From CAYVFC01 sp964450715 (lineage in GTDB: Bacteria; Myxococcota_A; Polyangia; Polyangiales; JAFGIB01): DNA of 64,000 nt. Under the pieces are notes generated by a model. It was not told the origin of the DNA and did no database searches. It was given only the letters and a program-made list of their open reading frames with translations. Below, piece by piece: positions 26,206 to 34,782 of the stretch. The stretch covers positions 43,573 to 107,572 of the forward strand of contig CAYVFC010000005.1 of NCBI GenBank assembly GCA_964450715.1, written 5' to 3'. Each line of letters opens with the position of its first letter. The stretch's first letter is position 1. The position numbers and the translations under genes were made by a program.

Positions 26206-27729
26206 TTACAGCGTCAGCCACTGCCCCACGGTGTCTACCGCGGCGCCCGTGCCGAAGTGGTCGGTGAAGATACGGAAGTAATACAGCTCTTCCTTGCTGC
26301 GGATGATGGGGAAATCGGCCTGCGCCGCTTGTAGCTCCTCGTCCGAGATAATGCGGTCGAAGTGGCCGGGCAGTACGTCGGCCGAGCCCGAGCCCTGGGA
26401 GAACTCCTGCTTGGAGCGCCAGACGATGGAGGCCGGCAGGTCTTTCTCATAGGCCTTGCGGAAGATCCACTTTTCCATCTTCTCGCCGTCGTGCTCGCGC
26501 ACCTTGTACTCGGGAGGGATCTGCGTGAGCGAGTAGGTCAGCAGCTCGCCCGAGATCAGCGGGGTGACGACCCGGACGCTGTTGCACTGGTTCATGCGGT
26601 CCAGCCGCAAGGAGGCGTTGCTGTGCAGGAACTCCAGGATCTCGATCTGTCCGTCGTAGAGCTGCTTCGGCGTCATCGACTTCATGTGGTGGTAACCGCA
26701 GAACACCTCGTCGCCGCCCTCGCCCGACAGCATCACCTCCCTGCCCTCTTGCCTGGCCAGGCGCGATATCAAGAAGTTGGAGACTGAGCTGCGTACCAGC
26801 GACGGGTCGAAGTGCTCCAGGTGGAAGATGACCTCGGGCAGCGTCCTGAGCAGCGTATCGAGGTCGACCATGAGCTCGCGGTGGTCGGTGCCCAGGTGCT
26901 CGGAGACGATGCGGGCGCTGCGGATGTCCTCGGACTCGCCCACCCCCAGGGAGAAGGTCTTGAGCCGGGCATCGGGTCCCTGCTTCTCGCGTAACATCCG
27001 CGTAGCCACCGTGCAGATCACGCTGCTGTCCATGCCGCCGCTCAGCAACGCGCCGGTGGGCACTGCGAAGTCGATGCGGCTGCGCGCGCTCCGCTCGATG
27101 ATATCGCGGACATCGGCGGTCATCTGCTCCACGTTCTTGCCGGGGAAGCTGTCCGGCCGCTCGGGCAGCGAGGCGAAGCGGTGCAGGCTTCCGTCGGCGG
27201 TCATGTAGTGGCCCGCCGGAAACTCCCTAACGTCGCTGGTGATCTCCGAGATGCTCTTCAGCTCAGAGGCGAAATAGACGGCGCCGTTCTGCTTGCCGTA
27301 GAAGAGCGTCTTGATCCCCAATAGGTCCCGCGCCGCGAACAGCTGTTTGCCGTCCGAGATGACCAGCGCGAACACCGCGTCGCCGAGATGCTGCAACAGG
27401 TTGGCGCCGTGCTTCTGGTAGAGCTTCAGAAGCAGTTGCTCTTCGCGAAACGGCTCTCCTTTCACGGTATCGGCGAGCGGAAGCGAGTCGAGATTGCCGA
27501 TCTCACCGTCGTATCCGATCATCAGCCCGGTCTGGTCCGGGCTGGTGATGGGGAAACGAATGCTCTTATCGCTCCCGGCCCCATCGGCTTTCAGGTAGTT
27601 CTGGGCTACCATCGCGCCTCCGGCCTCGCCGAGCCCCGACGCGTCGGGACCGCGATGCCGGATGCGGGCAAACGCCCGTTCGATCTGACTCTTTTCGGGC
27701 TTGCCGAAACCCACCACGAAACCGCTCAT
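26206..27729 (-). CDS. Asparagine synthase-like protein lacking the glutaminase nucleophile
   Basis: 507 aa, two domains as in AsnB: an N-terminal Ntn-type glutaminase-like domain (1-200) and a C-terminal ATP-pyrophosphatase synthetase domain with the P-loop LLSGGMDSSVICT. Residue 2, the catalytic Cys of glutamine-dependent AsnB (MCGI), is Ser here (MSGF). The usual YNGEIYN is YDGEIGN and the glutamine-contacting Asp segment is REEQLLL. Glutamine hydrolysis is probably lost, so ammonia or another amine would be the donor. It has a strong GAGGAGG site and is last in a minus-strand group after an MttB paralogue and a SAM methyltransferase. It may form an amide in a specialised product rather than asparagine. 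Confidence 0.85.
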   Translation of the reverse strand: MSGFVVGFGKPEKSQIERAFARIRHRGPDASGLGEAGGAMVAQNYLKADGAGSDKSIRFPITSPDQTGLMIGYDGEIGNLDSLPLADTVKGEPFREEQLLLKLYQKHGANLLQHLGDAVFALVISDGKQLFAARDLLGIKTLFYGKQNGAVYFASELKSISEITSDVREFPAGHYMTADGSLHRFASLPERPDSFPGKNVEQMTADVRDIIERSARSRIDFAVPTGALLSGGMDSSVICTVATRMLREKQGPDARLKTFSLGVGESEDIRSARIVSEHLGTDHRELMVDLDTLLRTLPEVIFHLEHFDPSLVRSSVSNFLISRLARQEGREVMLSGEGGDEVFCGYHHMKSMTPKQLYDGQIEILEFLHSNASLRLDRMNQCNSVRVVTPLISGELLTYSLTQIPPEYKVREHDGEKMEKWIFRKAYEKDLPASIVWRSKQEFSQGSGSADVLPGHFDRIISDEELQAAQADFPIIRSKEELYYFRIFTDHFGTGAAVDTVGQWLTL

Positions 27730-27818
27730 CTTACCTCCTCTTGCCGGATTGCGGCCGCAAGCTCCCGTTCACGGCCCGACCTCGGCGAACGCAATACTGC
27801 ATTTGCTGCCGTTTCCGC

Positions 27819-29171
27819 CTAACCGGCAGTCGTCTTGTCGACCTCCAGGATGCCGACCATGAAGTGGCCGGCGCCGATGCCGTCCTGCAGGTCCGTCATC
27901 AGGTGCCGCAGCGCATACCCGAGCTGCGGCTCGATGATGTTCTCGCGGGGCAAACCCTCGCGCAACCATCCCACTCCGGCCACCACCTGCTTCATGCGGT
28001 CCATCATGTGCAGCAGCACCGGGGGACGATCCTCGCGCGGCCTGGGCACATCGTCGCGGTACTCGTTCTCTGCCTCGTCATAGACGCGCAGCAACCGCCC
28101 GGTATAGAGCACCAGCTCGTTCCAGCAGGTCTGCAGCCGCTCGAAGTAACGGTTTACCTCGTCGAAGCCCTCCCGGGGCGCGTACTTGATGAAGAGGTCG
28201 TCGAGGTTCGCCCGGGTGTTGATTTCGTGCAGCGCGTTGACCGCCCGGCGGATGGGTTGCGCACGCGGATTGTAGTCGGCCGTGTCCATGTGCCGGCCGG
28301 TGAAGATGGAGCGGTCGAAAAAGCGGAGCGGTTTGATCTGTACGCCGGCCCGCCGGCTGGCCTCCTCGATGATCTCTCCGGCCTCCTCCCGTCCCATCAA
28401 GCGCAGCGTCAGGTGCTGCAGCTGGTCGCGCAGCCTCTCCCGCTCCTCGCGCTCGTAGATGTAGGAGACCACGTAGTCCATGTTCATCACACGCGCTTCC
28501 GGCTCCCTCCAGAGCGTCTGCCACTCGTAGGAGTAGCGGCCCAGCCAGTCGAGCACGATCACGCTGCGCCGCTTGGTCTTTCTGGCGATATCGGCCAGCA
28601 GCTCGATCAGCGGCTCGTCCTCGTTGAAATGCGAGCAGGTGCCGTACGAAGAGAAGTAGAGGTCGTAGGGCTCCTCGCCGTCGTCGATGGGGATGCCCTC
28701 GGTCAGGTCGGCCTGCTGAAAGGTCAGCTTGCGCTTGCCACCGTAGTGCGCTCGCGCCTGGTCCAGCAGATCCTCGCTGAGGTCCACGCCCTTGTAGATG
28801 TCCAGGTTGTCGGCGAAGAGCACCGCCACGTTGGAATCTTCCAGCGCGTAGTCGGCGCGCCGGACTCCGACCAGCAGCTCGTAGCCGTCGGCGCTGCCGC
28901 ACCCCAGGTCCATGATGCGCACGCCCCGGCCTCGCGCCCGGGCCTCGCGCACCAGTCGCTGCAAGTGCGGTCTGAGGAAGGCGCGTACGATCTCGTCCTC
29001 CCAGCACTGCCGGACGTTGTCGTACTTGCCGATGACGCCGGACCGCTTTCGGTAAAGGCCGCTCTTGACCGCCTCGCTGTAGGCGGCCATCTGTTCCTGG
29101 CTATCTATGGTCTTGTCGGCTTCCTGCATTGCCGACTCCCGGCGGATTTCCGTTCGATCACTCGAATGCAT
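27819..29171 (-). CDS. SAM-dependent methyltransferase, class I
   Basis: 450 aa (436 from the ATG at 29129, which has GGGAG upstream). The SAM-binding fold is clear: RIMDLGCGSADGYELL (motif I), YKGVDLSEDLLDQAR (acidic loop), QQADLTEGIP and YDLYFSSYGTCSHF. An extra C-terminal region of about 200 residues is helical and unassigned. The start overlaps the 3' end of the MttB paralogue gene by 14 bases, indicating an operon. The acceptor is unknown. Linkage to an MttB-type protein and an AsnB-like synthetase suggests a common small-molecule or amine pathway, but that is inference. Confidence 0.8.
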   Translation of the reverse strand: MHSSDRTEIRRESAMQEADKTIDSQEQMAAYSEAVKSGLYRKRSGVIGKYDNVRQCWEDEIVRAFLRPHLQRLVREARARGRGVRIMDLGCGSADGYELLVGVRRADYALEDSNVAVLFADNLDIYKGVDLSEDLLDQARAHYGGKRKLTFQQADLTEGIPIDDGEEPYDLYFSSYGTCSHFNEDEPLIELLADIARKTKRRSVIVLDWLGRYSYEWQTLWREPEARVMNMDYVVSYIYEREERERLRDQLQHLTLRLMGREEAGEIIEEASRRAGVQIKPLRFFDRSIFTGRHMDTADYNPRAQPIRRAVNALHEINTRANLDDLFIKYAPREGFDEVNRYFERLQTCWNELVLYTGRLLRVYDEAENEYRDDVPRPREDRPPVLLHMMDRMKQVVAGVGWLREGLPRENIIEPQLGYALRHLMTDLQDGIGAGHFMVGILEVDKTTAG

Positions 29172-30696
29172 GCGGCAGGATTCCTTTCACGTTTGCTATG
29201 ATTTCGTTTTTCACATCCGCGGACAGAGTCTTGCGGGGTCGCTTCATGATCTCGTCGAGCTTGCGGTGCGCCGCCAGCAGCGCGCCGCCCTCGGGCTCCT
29301 CCAGGGGATAGCGGACGTATACGTCGTCCCGGGTGGGCAGCGGCAGGTGGTACATGAAGGTCTTGTGGCTGGTCTGCATGACCTCGCGTATCATCGACAG
29401 CACCCTTTCCTGCTCGGCGTCGGCGATGGGGCTGTCGCGCATGGCGCGCTTGATGATGCCGATGTGCTCGTTGTCCATCACCGCCTGCTCGGGGGAGAAG
29501 GTCGAGGTGCGGTCGAGCAAGCCGAAGGCGTAGTGGATGTACTGGGGCCCGTTGAAGGGGATCGAGCAGAGGGTGAGCATCTTTTCCGCGGTGGACTGGA
29601 TCCCCGGCACATCGGTGTCCGCCACCCCGGCGGTGGAGTAGCAGGGTAGACCGTAGAAACGCGCCATCTGCACGCAATCGGCGTTGTAGTGGTTGAACTC
29701 GGGCGCGCCGTACATGTCGTTCAGGTTGTCCAGCCGCGAGCGCACCGGCACGCTGCCGTAAAGAACCGGGGCGCCGGGCGCGGCCAACTGGGTCAGCACC
29801 ACCCCGGCCAGCAGCTCGGCGTTGATCAGGGCGACCATGCCGAACTCGTCGAAGGGGCCGGTGGTCCCGCCCATGGGGCAGCTGGAGACCACCAGCGGCA
29901 CCCGCCGGCGCGCCACCTCAATCAGGGTACGCGCCGTATCCTCTACGATCTGCAGGGGGCTCTTGATCACGCAGGTGATGAAGGAGAGCACCGGCTCCTT
30001 TTCGAAGGCCTCTTTTCCGCCCGAGACGATCTGGCCCATGCGCACTATGTCGTCGAGTGCCGACAGGCTGGTCAACCCGGCCTGAACGTGCTTGGTGATG
30101 TTGTTCAGGCTGGCGAAGAACTTGTTGGCGTCCTTGTTACTCTCGTTTATCTCCGGGTCTTGGATATTGACGTTGCGGATGAAAAAGTCGAGGTGTTCCA
30201 GGTTCTCGCAGAGATGCGCCGCCTGCTTGAGCAGCTCGACCGAGCCCGCTTGCTTTACGAACTCCGGGCTAGATCCTTCGAACCGTACCGAGAGCCAGGT
30301 GTTGGTTTCCGATCCGCTTCCGAACCTGACCCGCGGCTCGGCGGCGTCGAGGATGAGACGGTTGTCCGGATCCCGCGCCCCCAGAACGACGGTGCTGGGA
30401 GCTGTTTTGAGCGTTTTATCGATCAAAGAAGACGAGATCTTGATCCGCGGCTGTCCTGCCGATTCGTCGATGTCGGCGCCGGCGTCGCGGAACAGTTGCA
30501 GCGCTTCCGGGCTGAAGGAGACGAGGCCCGGATCTTCGAGCAGTCGGCGTGAGGTCTCGTCCACCAACCGCACCTGGTCGTCGGAGAGCCGACGATGCGG
30601 GGAGACCACGATTCCTTCTCGCTGCTTGATATCGGTTCGTACTGATTTTTCCGCTTTCGAGGCACGACTTTTTCCGCTTGTAACATCGATAAGCAC
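29158..30696 (-). CDS. MttB-family (non-pyrrolysine) methyltransferase 2
   Basis: About 512 aa from GTG 30696, which has GGAGG ten bases upstream; the frame stays open to 30852 but that part looks non-coding. Superfamily features: FGSGSETNTWL, FFASLNNITKHVQAGLTSL, VSSCPMGGTTGPFDEFG, VLYGSVPVRSRLDNLN and GPQYIHYAFGLLDRT. It is related to the protein at 24593-26053 over the same domain but clearly divergent, so the pair is not a recent duplication. No amber codon in frame. First gene of a three-gene minus-strand unit. Its cognate corrinoid protein could be the one at 22644-23303. Confidence 0.85.
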   Translation of the reverse strand: MLIDVTSGKSRASKAEKSVRTDIKQREGIVVSPHRRLSDDQVRLVDETSRRLLEDPGLVSFSPEALQLFRDAGADIDESAGQPRIKISSSLIDKTLKTAPSTVVLGARDPDNRLILDAAEPRVRFGSGSETNTWLSVRFEGSSPEFVKQAGSVELLKQAAHLCENLEHLDFFIRNVNIQDPEINESNKDANKFFASLNNITKHVQAGLTSLSALDDIVRMGQIVSGGKEAFEKEPVLSFITCVIKSPLQIVEDTARTLIEVARRRVPLVVSSCPMGGTTGPFDEFGMVALINAELLAGVVLTQLAAPGAPVLYGSVPVRSRLDNLNDMYGAPEFNHYNADCVQMARFYGLPCYSTAGVADTDVPGIQSTAEKMLTLCSIPFNGPQYIHYAFGLLDRTSTFSPEQAVMDNEHIGIIKRAMRDSPIADAEQERVLSMIREVMQTSHKTFMYHLPLPTRDDVYVRYPLEEPEGGALLAAHRKLDEIMKRPRKTLSADVKNEIIANVKGILPHAFE

Positions 30697-31209
30697 TGGA
30701 CGGTATCCTCCACATCTACACCTGCGTTTCCGACGCAAAAGCCGCAATCGAAACGCTGGAATTTTTGAAAAAAGGTATCCTTTATCGCTACCCGACGAAA
30801 AAAAGGTACCCGAATTGGCGATTTCAATTCGGGTAAGCGGTACTCGCAGCACGTAGCGTGGCGGTACATGAGATGTACCGAGACAGGTTTCACGTTCGAG
30901 CCTCGAAGCCCCTCGAGCGAACCGCTTGCCGACGCCTCGTACTTATGTAGGTTTCTTCTTAATATAGTGATTGACTCGCTACGTCAAACGCATCATGGCT
31001 TTTGGCGCAGAATATGCGCGTTCATCCGGGGCGAAATTCTCATCGGGGTGGAAATATTCATCCGTTGATCTGTAAGGTGTTGTTTTTGTTACATATTATA
31101 GGGGGTAGCATTAGTGTTACGATTGTTTGTCTGAACGGTTTTTTTATATCATTCACCACCATCGACTTCGAATCCTTCGATATACGAACATTTGCCGTGA
31201 GATGGGACA
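30697..31209. other. Intergenic region between divergent genes
   Basis: About 510 bp with visibly lower GC than its surroundings, especially 30950-31200. It should hold the promoters of the MttB2 unit (minus) and the first VWA gene (plus). I see AT-rich patches such as TTACATATTATAGG near 31088 but cannot place a convincing -35/-10 pair. No RNA gene or repeat recognised. Confidence 0.4.
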
Positions 31210-32646
31210 ATGAACGGTTCGAGTGAATACCGACGGAGTAACGGGATCGAGATGTTATTCGATCTATCTTCTGGCTTTCGAATCGGTTTCTTGGTGATGC
31301 TGGCCCTCTGCCCGGCGCTGCACCTTTCCGCCTGTTCGTCGCAGTCAGACGGCGATGGCGCGTCGGGAGGCGGCGGCGCCGTCGCGGGCGGAGGCGGAAC
31401 GAGCGGAGGCGCGCCGTGGACCGCCGGCTCGGGCGGCCCATACGCCGGAAGCGGTGGCGGCGGCGGTTTCGGCGGTGGTGGAGCGGCGGGAACGCAGCCC
31501 GTCGCCGGGGGCAGCGGCGAGCTGGCCGTCGACATCGTTATCCTGGTGGACAACTCGGGCACCATGGGCGAGGAGCAGAAGATACTGACCACCCAGTTCT
31601 TCAACCTGGTCAACGCGCTGGTCGACCCGCCGACACCGCCGGAGTGTGGGGTGGTGGAAGACGTGCGTATCGGAATCATTACCTCGGACCTGGGGCTGCA
31701 GTCCGGAGAGGCGCGCGATCTGCCGGTTCCCCATCCCTTTCCCGCGCAGTGCCTGCAGTACGGGGACGACGCGCTGTTCCGCACCTATACCCCGGGATTT
31801 GGCATCGATATCCAACCCTCGGCCATCCGCTGTAACGCGCCTGCCACCCAGTGTCCGTCGGGTTGGACCTGCGACGCGATCGACTCTACCGGAGTGGGCT
31901 CCTGCATTCCTCCGGCCGGAAGCGACGGTTCGGGGCAACCGTGTCCGGATATGGGCGCTGCCTGGATCGAGACCGCGAAGGCGGCGCCCAATCCCAGCCT
32001 GGCCTTCCAGGCCGCCTGCCTGGCCGTGCAGGGGACCGGGGGGTGTCTGTTCGAGCAGCAACTCAAGGGCCTGGCCGCGGCGCCCACGGCCAACGCGGGA
32101 TTCTTGCGGGAAGATGCGCTGTTGGCGCTGATTGCGGTCAGTGACGAGGAGGACTGCTCGGTAGGGGACGTAGCCTTCTTCTACGAGCCGGACGTGGCCC
32201 AGGGCTTGAACATGAACATGGCCTGCCAGAAACACCCGGACCGGCTCTTCCTGCCCGAGTACTACTACGACCGTTTCTTGCAGCTCAAGGGCGGGGACAT
32301 AAACAAGGTGGTGTTCGCCGGCATCGTCGGCGTTCCGGTCGGCCCCACCTGCGAGGGGCTGGGCAATGCCATCGGCGGTTGTCTCGACGATCAGGAGATG
32401 CAGCTGGTAGAGGCCATGTTGGACACCGTGCACCTCGACTACCGGCCGGCCTGCGAGCGCTTCGTGCCGCCCGAGAGCACCGAGACCACCGACCGGGTGA
32501 CCAAGGCGGCTCCCGGCCGGCGCTACGTGGAGCTGGCGCAGCGGCTCGGAGACAGGGGATTGATATCCTCTATCTGTAACGAGGACTGGGAGCGGGTGAT
32601 GCGCGAGATCGCCAAGCTGATCACCTGCAGCATCATCATCGAGTAA
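31210..32646 (+). CDS. VWA-type surface lipoprotein with Gly-rich linker
   Basis: 478 aa; an internal ATG at 31252 gives a more normal lipoprotein signal (MLFDLSSGF to LHLSAC) and may be the true start. After the lipobox Cys comes a Gly/Ala/Ser linker of about 60 residues, then a von Willebrand A-like domain opening with a MIDAS motif (VILVDNSGTMGEEQ). Many Cys residues (14 or more) suggest disulfides in an exported protein. SDEEDCSVGDVAFF and YYYDRFLQLKGGD are typical of Myxococcota-type VWA lipoproteins. Expected at the outer membrane, role unknown (adhesion or envelope assembly are possibilities). A second gene of this general type lies downstream. Confidence 0.82.
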   Translation: MNGSSEYRRSNGIEMLFDLSSGFRIGFLVMLALCPALHLSACSSQSDGDGASGGGGAVAGGGGTSGGAPWTAGSGGPYAGSGGGGGFGGGGAAGTQPVAGGSGELAVDIVILVDNSGTMGEEQKILTTQFFNLVNALVDPPTPPECGVVEDVRIGIITSDLGLQSGEARDLPVPHPFPAQCLQYGDDALFRTYTPGFGIDIQPSAIRCNAPATQCPSGWTCDAIDSTGVGSCIPPAGSDGSGQPCPDMGAAWIETAKAAPNPSLAFQAACLAVQGTGGCLFEQQLKGLAAAPTANAGFLREDALLALIAVSDEEDCSVGDVAFFYEPDVAQGLNMNMACQKHPDRLFLPEYYYDRFLQLKGGDINKVVFAGIVGVPVGPTCEGLGNAIGGCLDDQEMQLVEAMLDTVHLDYRPACERFVPPESTETTDRVTKAAPGRRYVELAQRLGDRGLISSICNEDWERVMREIAKLITCSIIIE

Positions 32647-32663
32647 AGGCTCGCGAAAGACGC

Positions 32664-32688
32664 CGGCGCCGGAAGTCGTCCGGCGCCG
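32664..32688 (+). terminator. Strong hairpin downstream of the VWA gene
   Basis: CGGCGCCGGA (32664-32673), loop AGTCG, TCCGGCGCCG (32679-32688): a perfect 10-bp GC stem 18 bases after the stop. No T-run follows, so it is either a weak intrinsic terminator or an mRNA 3'-end stabiliser. Confidence 0.5.
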
Positions 32689-32705
32689 TGATTCTGCTCC
32701 AAGCG

Positions 32706-32796
32706 GGCACCGCAATAAACGATACGAGACCGGGCGTGCCGACGGAGCGCAATGGCGAGTGCGCCCGCAGGAAAAACCGCAGGAGCTGTCCGGCCT
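32706..32796. repeat. Half copy of the family A palindromic element
   Basis: GGCACCGCAATAAACGATAC and the following 70 bases match the first half of the 182-bp elements at 53522 and 63767, with a one-base deletion and scattered substitutions. The second half, including the right terminal repeat, is absent. The remaining intergenic DNA (32797-33050) carries no clear gene. This is an older, decayed insertion. Confidence 0.75.
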
Positions 32797-33053
32797 GGTC
32801 TTCGCCTCGGACACGGGGGACCAGAACCCGGGACCCACGAGGCGCTGGTGAAGGCGGCCGTGGATTCGACCCCGGAGCAACGCAGGGCGCTATCCCGGTC
32901 GCGGTTGTTACGGCAAGGTAAGCGACCGCGTACTCGCTGAACGCTTCCTCCCGTTGACCGATGTCCGGCGACCGCCGTTCGGGTCGGTGCGGGCGCCGTC
33001 TATACACGAGTCTCTCTCCTGGAGGCCGTTCTTCGAATGGCTGTCTTCAATCG

Positions 33054-33089
33054 TGACCGTTCCGGACAATTACTGACCGCCCCGGACAA
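33054..33089. repeat. 20-bp-spaced direct repeats resembling an IS21-type end
   Basis: TGACCGTTCCGGACAA (33054-33069) and TGACCGCCCCGGACAA (33074-33089) are direct repeats with a 20-bp period. Multiple short terminal repeats of this TGTCCGG/GGTCA composition are characteristic of IS21-family ends (family knowledge, from memory). No transposase gene is nearby, so at most a relic. Confidence 0.4.
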
Positions 33090-33231
33090 ATGTGGTAAAT
33101 TATGGTACGGTGCGTCGACTACACGATGTACAAAGATGTTACGGACAGGCCTCAGGGTAGACGAGGGGAAAATGACAGTTCTTATTCATGCCGAATACGC
33201 GCGAATTTACGGCCGAATCGCGAGAGGATTA

Positions 33232-34659
33232 ATGAAGGTTAATCGATTCGGGGGAGGATTAACAAGGATTAAATTTTTCATCCAGAGCGCATCGGTTGCG
33301 TTCACCCTGGTCTTCGCGGCCGCGATGTTCGGCTGCAACGCTGAAAACGCCATGGACGGCGGCGGCTTTGGCCCGGGTCAGACCGGAGGGGCCGGCGTGG
33401 GCGGAACGATTGCCGGTAGCGGGGGATACGTCGCAGGCTCAGGCTGGTCCGGAACCGGCGGAGCGGGCGCCGGCTGGTCCGGAACCGGCGGAGCGGGCGC
33501 CGGCTGGTCCGGGACCGGCGGCGCGCCAACCGGAGGGACCGGGGCTACCGGCCAGTGGGTCGAGCTGGACGGCGGCACGGGCGGTGCCTGCGCGGCCTTC
33601 AGCGCCGAGGCCGAGCACGTGGAGATAACCCAGGAGACCGAGGTGCCTTACGAGGTGACCGAGGCCGAGCCGGTGGCCATCTACATGATGCTCGACCAGT
33701 CCGGCAGCATGATGATCCCGGATATCAGTATCATGCCGCGCTGGAACGTGGCGTACGACGCCATCAATGCCTTCGTCAACGACCCGCTCTCGGCCAACAT
33801 CTACGTGGCGCTGCAGTACTTTCCCCTCCCGAACGCGCTCTGCGACGTAAACGCGTACCAGGTGCCCGACGTCCCCCTGGGAATGCTTCCCGGGCACGCG
33901 ACCGCCATCATGACCTCGCTGAACACGCACGTGCCCTTCAACAACGACACCCCCATCGAGCCCGCCCTGGCAGGCGCGACCAGTTTCTGCCAGCAGTACA
34001 AGTCCGATCCCGCGGCCAACCCCGACAATTTGGACTGCGCCGTGGTGTTGATCACCGACGGGATGCCCTCGGCCTGTAACCAGGATTATAATTATATATC
34101 CGACATCGCGGGTAACGCCTTCAATGGCACCCCGAGCGTCTATACTTTCGCCATCGGCATGTTCGGGGCCGACTTCGTACTCATGAACCAGATCGCGGAG
34201 AAGGGCGGCACCGACTGTACGCCTGCCCCCGACGGCTCCTTCAACGCGGCGGACGGCTTTGCCTGCGACGTGAGCGCCGGCATGACGCTGGTTCAGGCGC
34301 TGGAGATCATCCGCGAATATATCGTCACCATGGAGACCCGCATCGAGTACGAGATCGTCACCGAGACCGTGCCGCTGGAGTGCGAGTGGGAGATCCCGCC
34401 CCCGCCTGAAAACGAGAACTTCGACCGCAACGAGGTGAACGTCGAGTTCTCGCCGACCGGCACCGACGCCGACAAGCAGATCATCGGCATGGTGGAGACC
34501 GAGGCCGAGTGCAGCGAAAGCGAGCTCTCCTGGCACTACGACAATCCGACCGATCCCAAGCGCATCATCGCCTGCCCGCACGCCTGTGACACCATCAAGG
34601 CGGCCCCCAACGGCAAGATCAACATCCTGCTCGGCTGCCAGACCATCCTGCTGGAATAG
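33232..34659 (+). CDS. VWA-domain surface lipoprotein with repeat linker
   Basis: 475 aa from ATG 33232 (GAGAGG just upstream; ATG 33172 is an alternative). Signal sequence MKVNRFGGG to AAAMFGC, then a Gly/Ser/Trp linker containing the decapeptide GWSGTGGAGA in tandem, then a VWA domain with an intact MIDAS motif (MMLDQSGSMM) and the later VVLITDGMPS. The C-terminal third is acidic with several Cys (ECEWEIPPPPEN, CPHACDTIK). Exported and probably outer-membrane anchored. The general arrangement matches the gene at 31210 but the VWA domains are not close. Function unknown. Confidence 0.85.
   Translation: MKVNRFGGGLTRIKFFIQSASVAFTLVFAAAMFGCNAENAMDGGGFGPGQTGGAGVGGTIAGSGGYVAGSGWSGTGGAGAGWSGTGGAGAGWSGTGGAPTGGTGATGQWVELDGGTGGACAAFSAEAEHVEITQETEVPYEVTEAEPVAIYMMLDQSGSMMIPDISIMPRWNVAYDAINAFVNDPLSANIYVALQYFPLPNALCDVNAYQVPDVPLGMLPGHATAIMTSLNTHVPFNNDTPIEPALAGATSFCQQYKSDPAANPDNLDCAVVLITDGMPSACNQDYNYISDIAGNAFNGTPSVYTFAIGMFGADFVLMNQIAEKGGTDCTPAPDGSFNAADGFACDVSAGMTLVQALEIIREYIVTMETRIEYEIVTETVPLECEWEIPPPPENENFDRNEVNVEFSPTGTDADKQIIGMVETEAECSESELSWHYDNPTDPKRIIACPHACDTIKAAPNGKINILLGCQTILLE
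33442..33525 (+). repeat. 30-bp coding tandem repeat
   Basis: The unit GGCTGGTCCGGAACCGGCGG (first 20 of 30 bases) occurs twice exactly (33442-33471, 33472-33501) and a third time with changes, encoding GWSGTGGAGA. Exact nucleotide identity points to recent duplication and a length-variable linker. Confidence 0.85.
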
Positions 34660-34675
34660 GGGCCCCACCAATCGG

Positions 34676-34704
34676 TTGACAAGCGGCAAGAGGTGCCAAA
34701 GTAT
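34676..34704 (+). promoter_or_regulatory. Candidate sigma70 promoter of the tup operon
   Basis: TTGACA (34676-34681, perfect -35), 17-bp spacer, AAGTAT (34699-34704, -10-like). The predicted transcription start falls about 34711, directly at the palindromic operator and about 70 bp before tupA. Confidence 0.6.
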
Positions 34705-34711
34705 TCCCGGG

Positions 34712-34735
34712 CGTTATTCCGTTAACGGAATAGCG
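34712..34735. promoter_or_regulatory. ModE-like operator palindrome upstream of tupA
   Basis: A 24-bp inverted repeat whose central 18 bases are a perfect palindrome (TATTCCGTTAACGGAATA). The outer half-sites CGTTAT and ATAGCG with a 12-bp interior copy the geometry of the E. coli ModE site (CGTTAT-N12-ATAACG, from memory). Its position over the predicted transcription start fits repression when molybdate or tungstate is abundant. Confidence 0.6.
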
Positions 34736-34782
34736 GTGGGGCCGGCAGAGCGGGTTTGCCGAGCCCGGAAGGAGCTGCCGGG

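Noticed and set aside
30697..30852. Upstream extension of the second MttB gene
   Set aside because: The extra residues are Arg/Leu-rich with no similarity to the family, and GTG 30696 has a good binding site.
32688..32940. Short open frames in the gap after the first VWA gene
   Set aside because: They are created by the half copy of the palindromic element and lack a binding site or family match.
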